A DNA stretch of 64,000 bases from Salinisphaera sp963835375 (GTDB lineage: Bacteria; Pseudomonadota; Gammaproteobacteria; Nevskiales; Salinisphaeraceae): NCBI GenBank assembly GCA_963835375.1, contig CAWIGB010000005.1, positions 1 to 64,000 on the forward strand. The letters run 5' to 3'. Each line of letters begins with the position of its first letter. Position 1 is the first letter of the stretch. Positions 61,883 through 64,000 of this stretch are shown here, in pieces. Below the pieces are notes generated by a model. That model did not search any database. It worked only from the letters and a program-made list of their open reading frames with translations, and was not told the origin of the DNA. Position numbers and translations under genes: made by a program.

Positions 61883-63062
61883 TCAGCCTTCTCGCTCCAC
61901 CGCGATTGCGATCCCCTGGCCGCCGCCGATGCAGAGCGTGGCGATGCCGCGGCCGGCATCACGGGCGATCATCGCGTGCAGCAAGGTGACCAGCACCCGT
62001 GCGCCGGAGGCGCCGATCGGATGTCCCAGCGCAATCGCGCCGCCGTTGACGTTCACGCGATCCGCGTCCCAACCGAGTTCGCCGCCGACTGCAAGCGCCT
62101 GGGCGGCGAAGGCTTCGTTGGCCTCGATCAGATCGACGTCGGCTAGCTGCCAGCCGGTGCGCTCCAGACAACGACGCACGGCATGCACCGGCCCGATGCC
62201 CATGTAGGCCGGGTCCACGCCGGCGCTGGCCAGCCCCGCGACCCGCGCCAGGATCGGATGGCCTTCGGCCTCGGCCACTATCGGCGTTCATCAGCACAAG
62301 CGCGGCGGCGCCGTCGTTGAGCGCCGAGGCATTGCCGGCGGTCACCGTGCCGCCGCGATCGAAGGCCGGTTTCAGCCCGGCCAGCGACTCGGCCGTGGTA
62401 TCGGCACGCGGCTGTTCGTCGCATGCCATCGCGATCGGATCGCCGCGGCGCTGCGGTACATCGATCGCAATGAGCTCGGCGTCGAACGCGCCGGCCTCGA
62501 TCGCGGCCGCCGCCCGGCGGTGTGATTCGGCCGCGAAGCTGTCCTGAGCCGACCGCTCGATGGCATAGCGGCGGGCCAGATTCTCCGCCGTCACCCCCAT
62601 GTGGTAATCGTTGAAGGCATCCCACAGGCCGTCGGAAATCATGCTGTCGACGAGCTCGGCATGGCCCATGCGCAGCCCGGCGCGGGCTTTCGGCAGGACA
62701 TAGGCCGACTGGCTCATGCTTTCCATGCCGCCGGCGACGATGATGCTCGCATCACCCGATCGAATGGCTTGCACACCCGCATGCACGCTCGCCAGGCCGG
62801 AACCGCAGACCTTGTCGATCGACGTCGCCGGCACGGTATCGGGCAGTCCCGCCGTCATGGCCGCCTGGCGCGCCGTATTCTGGCCACAGCCAGCGCGCAG
62901 CACATGGCCCATGAAGACTTCGTCGATCGCCGCCGGATCGATATCGGCACAAGCTGCGCGTAGGGCAGCCGCACCCAACTCGACCGCCGAGAGCGACGAC
63001 AGCCCGCCCTGAAACCGGCCGATCGGCGTACGCCGCGCGGCCACGATCGCGACATCACGCAT
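61883..63062 (-). CDS. Acetyl-CoA C-acetyltransferase (thiolase; frame break near 62280)
   Basis: Condenses or cleaves acetoacetyl-CoA. The protein is about 392 residues, starting MRDVAIVAARRTPIGRFQGG. The nucleophilic Cys lies in SIDKVCGSGLASVHAG, the catalytic His in NVNGGAIALGHPIGASGARV, and the second Cys in TLCIGGGQGIAIA. A break near 62280 falls between LNDGAAALVLMNADS and AEAEGHPILARVAGLAS. It overlaps the 3-oxoacid CoA-transferase B gene by eight bases, making one ketone-body operon that yields acetyl-CoA from acetoacetate. Confidence 0.93.
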
Positions 63063-63703
63063 GGGCGGCCTCGCAATGATCGAGCAGCGGACAGCCGGTG
63101 GCCGCCTGGATTTCGCCGAAGGTGACACCCGGCGCCATCTCGACCACCGCGATGCCGTCGGCGGTGACATCCAGCACGCCGAGATCGGTGATGATGCGAT
63201 CGACCACGCCCACGCCGGTCAGCGGCAACGTACATTCGGGCAGGATCTTGGGCTCGCCCTTGGCGGTATGCGCCATGAGCACGACCACCCGCTTGACGCC
63301 GGCCACCAGGTCCATCGCGCCGCCCATCCCCTTGACCATCTTGCCGCGGGATCATCCAGTTGGCCAGATCGCCGCTGGCCGAGACCTGCATGGCGCCGAG
63401 AATGGCCAGATCGATATGACCGCCACGGATCATGGCAAACGATTCGGCGTTGTCGAAGAAACTGCTGCCCGGCAGCGCCGTCACGGTCTGCTTGCCGGCG
63501 TTGATCAGATCGGCGTCGATCGTCTCGTCGGTGGGAAACGGGCCGATGCCGAGCAGGCCGTTTTCCGACTGCAGCCAGACATCGAGCCCGTCCGGGATGT
63601 AGTTGGCGACCAGCGTGGGCTGGCCGATGCCGAGGTTGACGTAGAAGCCGTCCTCGAGCTCGCCGGCCGCACGCGCGGCCATGTCTTCACGGGTCCAGGG
63701 CAT
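63055..63703 (-). CDS. scoB: 3-oxoacid CoA-transferase subunit B (frame break near 63345)
   Basis: Transfers CoA from succinyl-CoA to acetoacetate together with subunit A. It starts MPWTREDMAARAAGELEDGF. The catalytic Glu lies in QSENGLLGIGPFP near residue 46. After a break near 63345 the frame continues MVKGMGGAMDLVAGVKRVVV and VTADGIAVVEMAPGVTFGEI. The length after repair is about 215 residues. It overlaps the subunit A stop by one base (TGATG) and the thiolase start by eight. Confidence 0.92.
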
Positions 63704-64000
63704 CAGGCGGCCTCCCTCACAGTGCGTTTCTCGATGCGTTTTTCGGGCGTGGCATTGACGACGATGCGATCGACGTAGATGCCGGGCAGATGGATATCGT
63801 CGGCATCGATCTCGCCGGCCGGCACGATGCGCTCGACCTCGGCCACGCAGACCCGCCCGGCGGTCGCCGCCAGCGGATTGAAGTTGCGCGCCGTCTTGGC
63901 AAAACGCAGGTTGCCGGCAGTATCGGCCACCTCGGCCTTCACCAGGGCCACGTCGACCGGCAGGCCGCGTTCCATCACGTAGTGGTGGCCATCGAACTCG
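63703..64000 (-). CDS. scoA: 3-oxoacid CoA-transferase subunit A, C-terminal part (runs off the window)
   Basis: The C-terminal 98 or so residues of CoA-transferase subunit A. Visible blocks are VALVKAEVADTAGNLRFAKT, ARNFNPLAATAGRVCVAEVE and HLPGIYVDRIVV. The reading frame is open through position 64000, so the start lies beyond the edge; the ATG near 63978 is internal. It is upstream of scoB in the same operon. Confidence 0.9.
   Translation of the reverse strand, partial: EFDGHHYVMERGLPVDVALVKAEVADTAGNLRFAKTARNFNPLAATAGRVCVAEVERIVPAGEIDADDIHLPGIYVDRIVVNATPEKRIEKRTVREAA

Overview
This window reads as chromosome of a high-GC gammaproteobacterium. The support is an rrn operon with the gammaproteobacterial order and boxA sites, the ubiE-ubiJ-ubiB cluster, secB-gpsA, ampD-ampE, bfr-bfd, erpA-argC and rppH. 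Low-complexity Asp/Ser/Asn-rich stretches in exported proteins would suit a salt-adapted genus such as Salinisphaera, but that name is an inference from gene content only. I see no prophage, transposase, CRISPR array or plasmid gene.

Layout. 1-9.8 kb: uraA-upp (uracil salvage), an EamA exporter, a GFA-fold protein, an NADP-dependent oxidoreductase, and a TRAP-TAXI uptake operon (binding lipoprotein, DUF1850 protein, fused permease). 8.9-17.6 kb: a formate dehydrogenase region on the minus strand (mobA, moeA, fdhA, a DUF1641 partner, fdhD), interrupted by an opposite-strand AEC carrier bracketed by two related repeats. 17.7-18.9 kb: a DUF4197 exported protein and an HNH nuclease. 19.5-25.1 kb: one complete rrn operon on the minus strand (16S-tRNA-Ile-tRNA-Ala-23S-5S) with tandem promoters and a terminator. 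25.2-38.2 kb: tyrS, an OapA-type M23 peptidase, anmK, erpA, argC, a ClC protein, hemJ, bfr, bfd with a Fur box, rppH, a HAD phosphatase, an inositol-monophosphatase-family enzyme, ampE and ampD. 38.2-48.4 kb: a DUF4105 membrane protein with a small partner, a DUF2007 protein, trmL, a HAD phosphatase next to a CDP-alcohol phosphatidyltransferase, gpsA, secB, a rhodanese, envC and ctpA. 48.5-64 kb: ubiB-ubiJ-ubiE, a complete RND efflux triad, dsbG, lnt, a Rieske oxygenase, and a thiolase plus 3-oxoacid CoA-transferase operon that runs off the right edge.

Data quality shapes the reading. I count about 40 single-base frame breaks in otherwise well-conserved genes, several of them normally essential (tyrS, lnt, ubiB). 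The likely cause is indel errors in the assembly. I therefore give whole-gene spans across the breaks. About ten breaks lie in fdhA alone.

The least explained signal is a family of short inverted repeats with ends resembling GGCCTGTTGACGTTTCATG. Two copies are complete MITE-like elements and two are half copies. Several sit exactly at gene boundaries. A 47-base duplication of the erpA 3' end and an apparent ampD-ampE read-through are the other main oddities. I found no convincing new multi-gene system.
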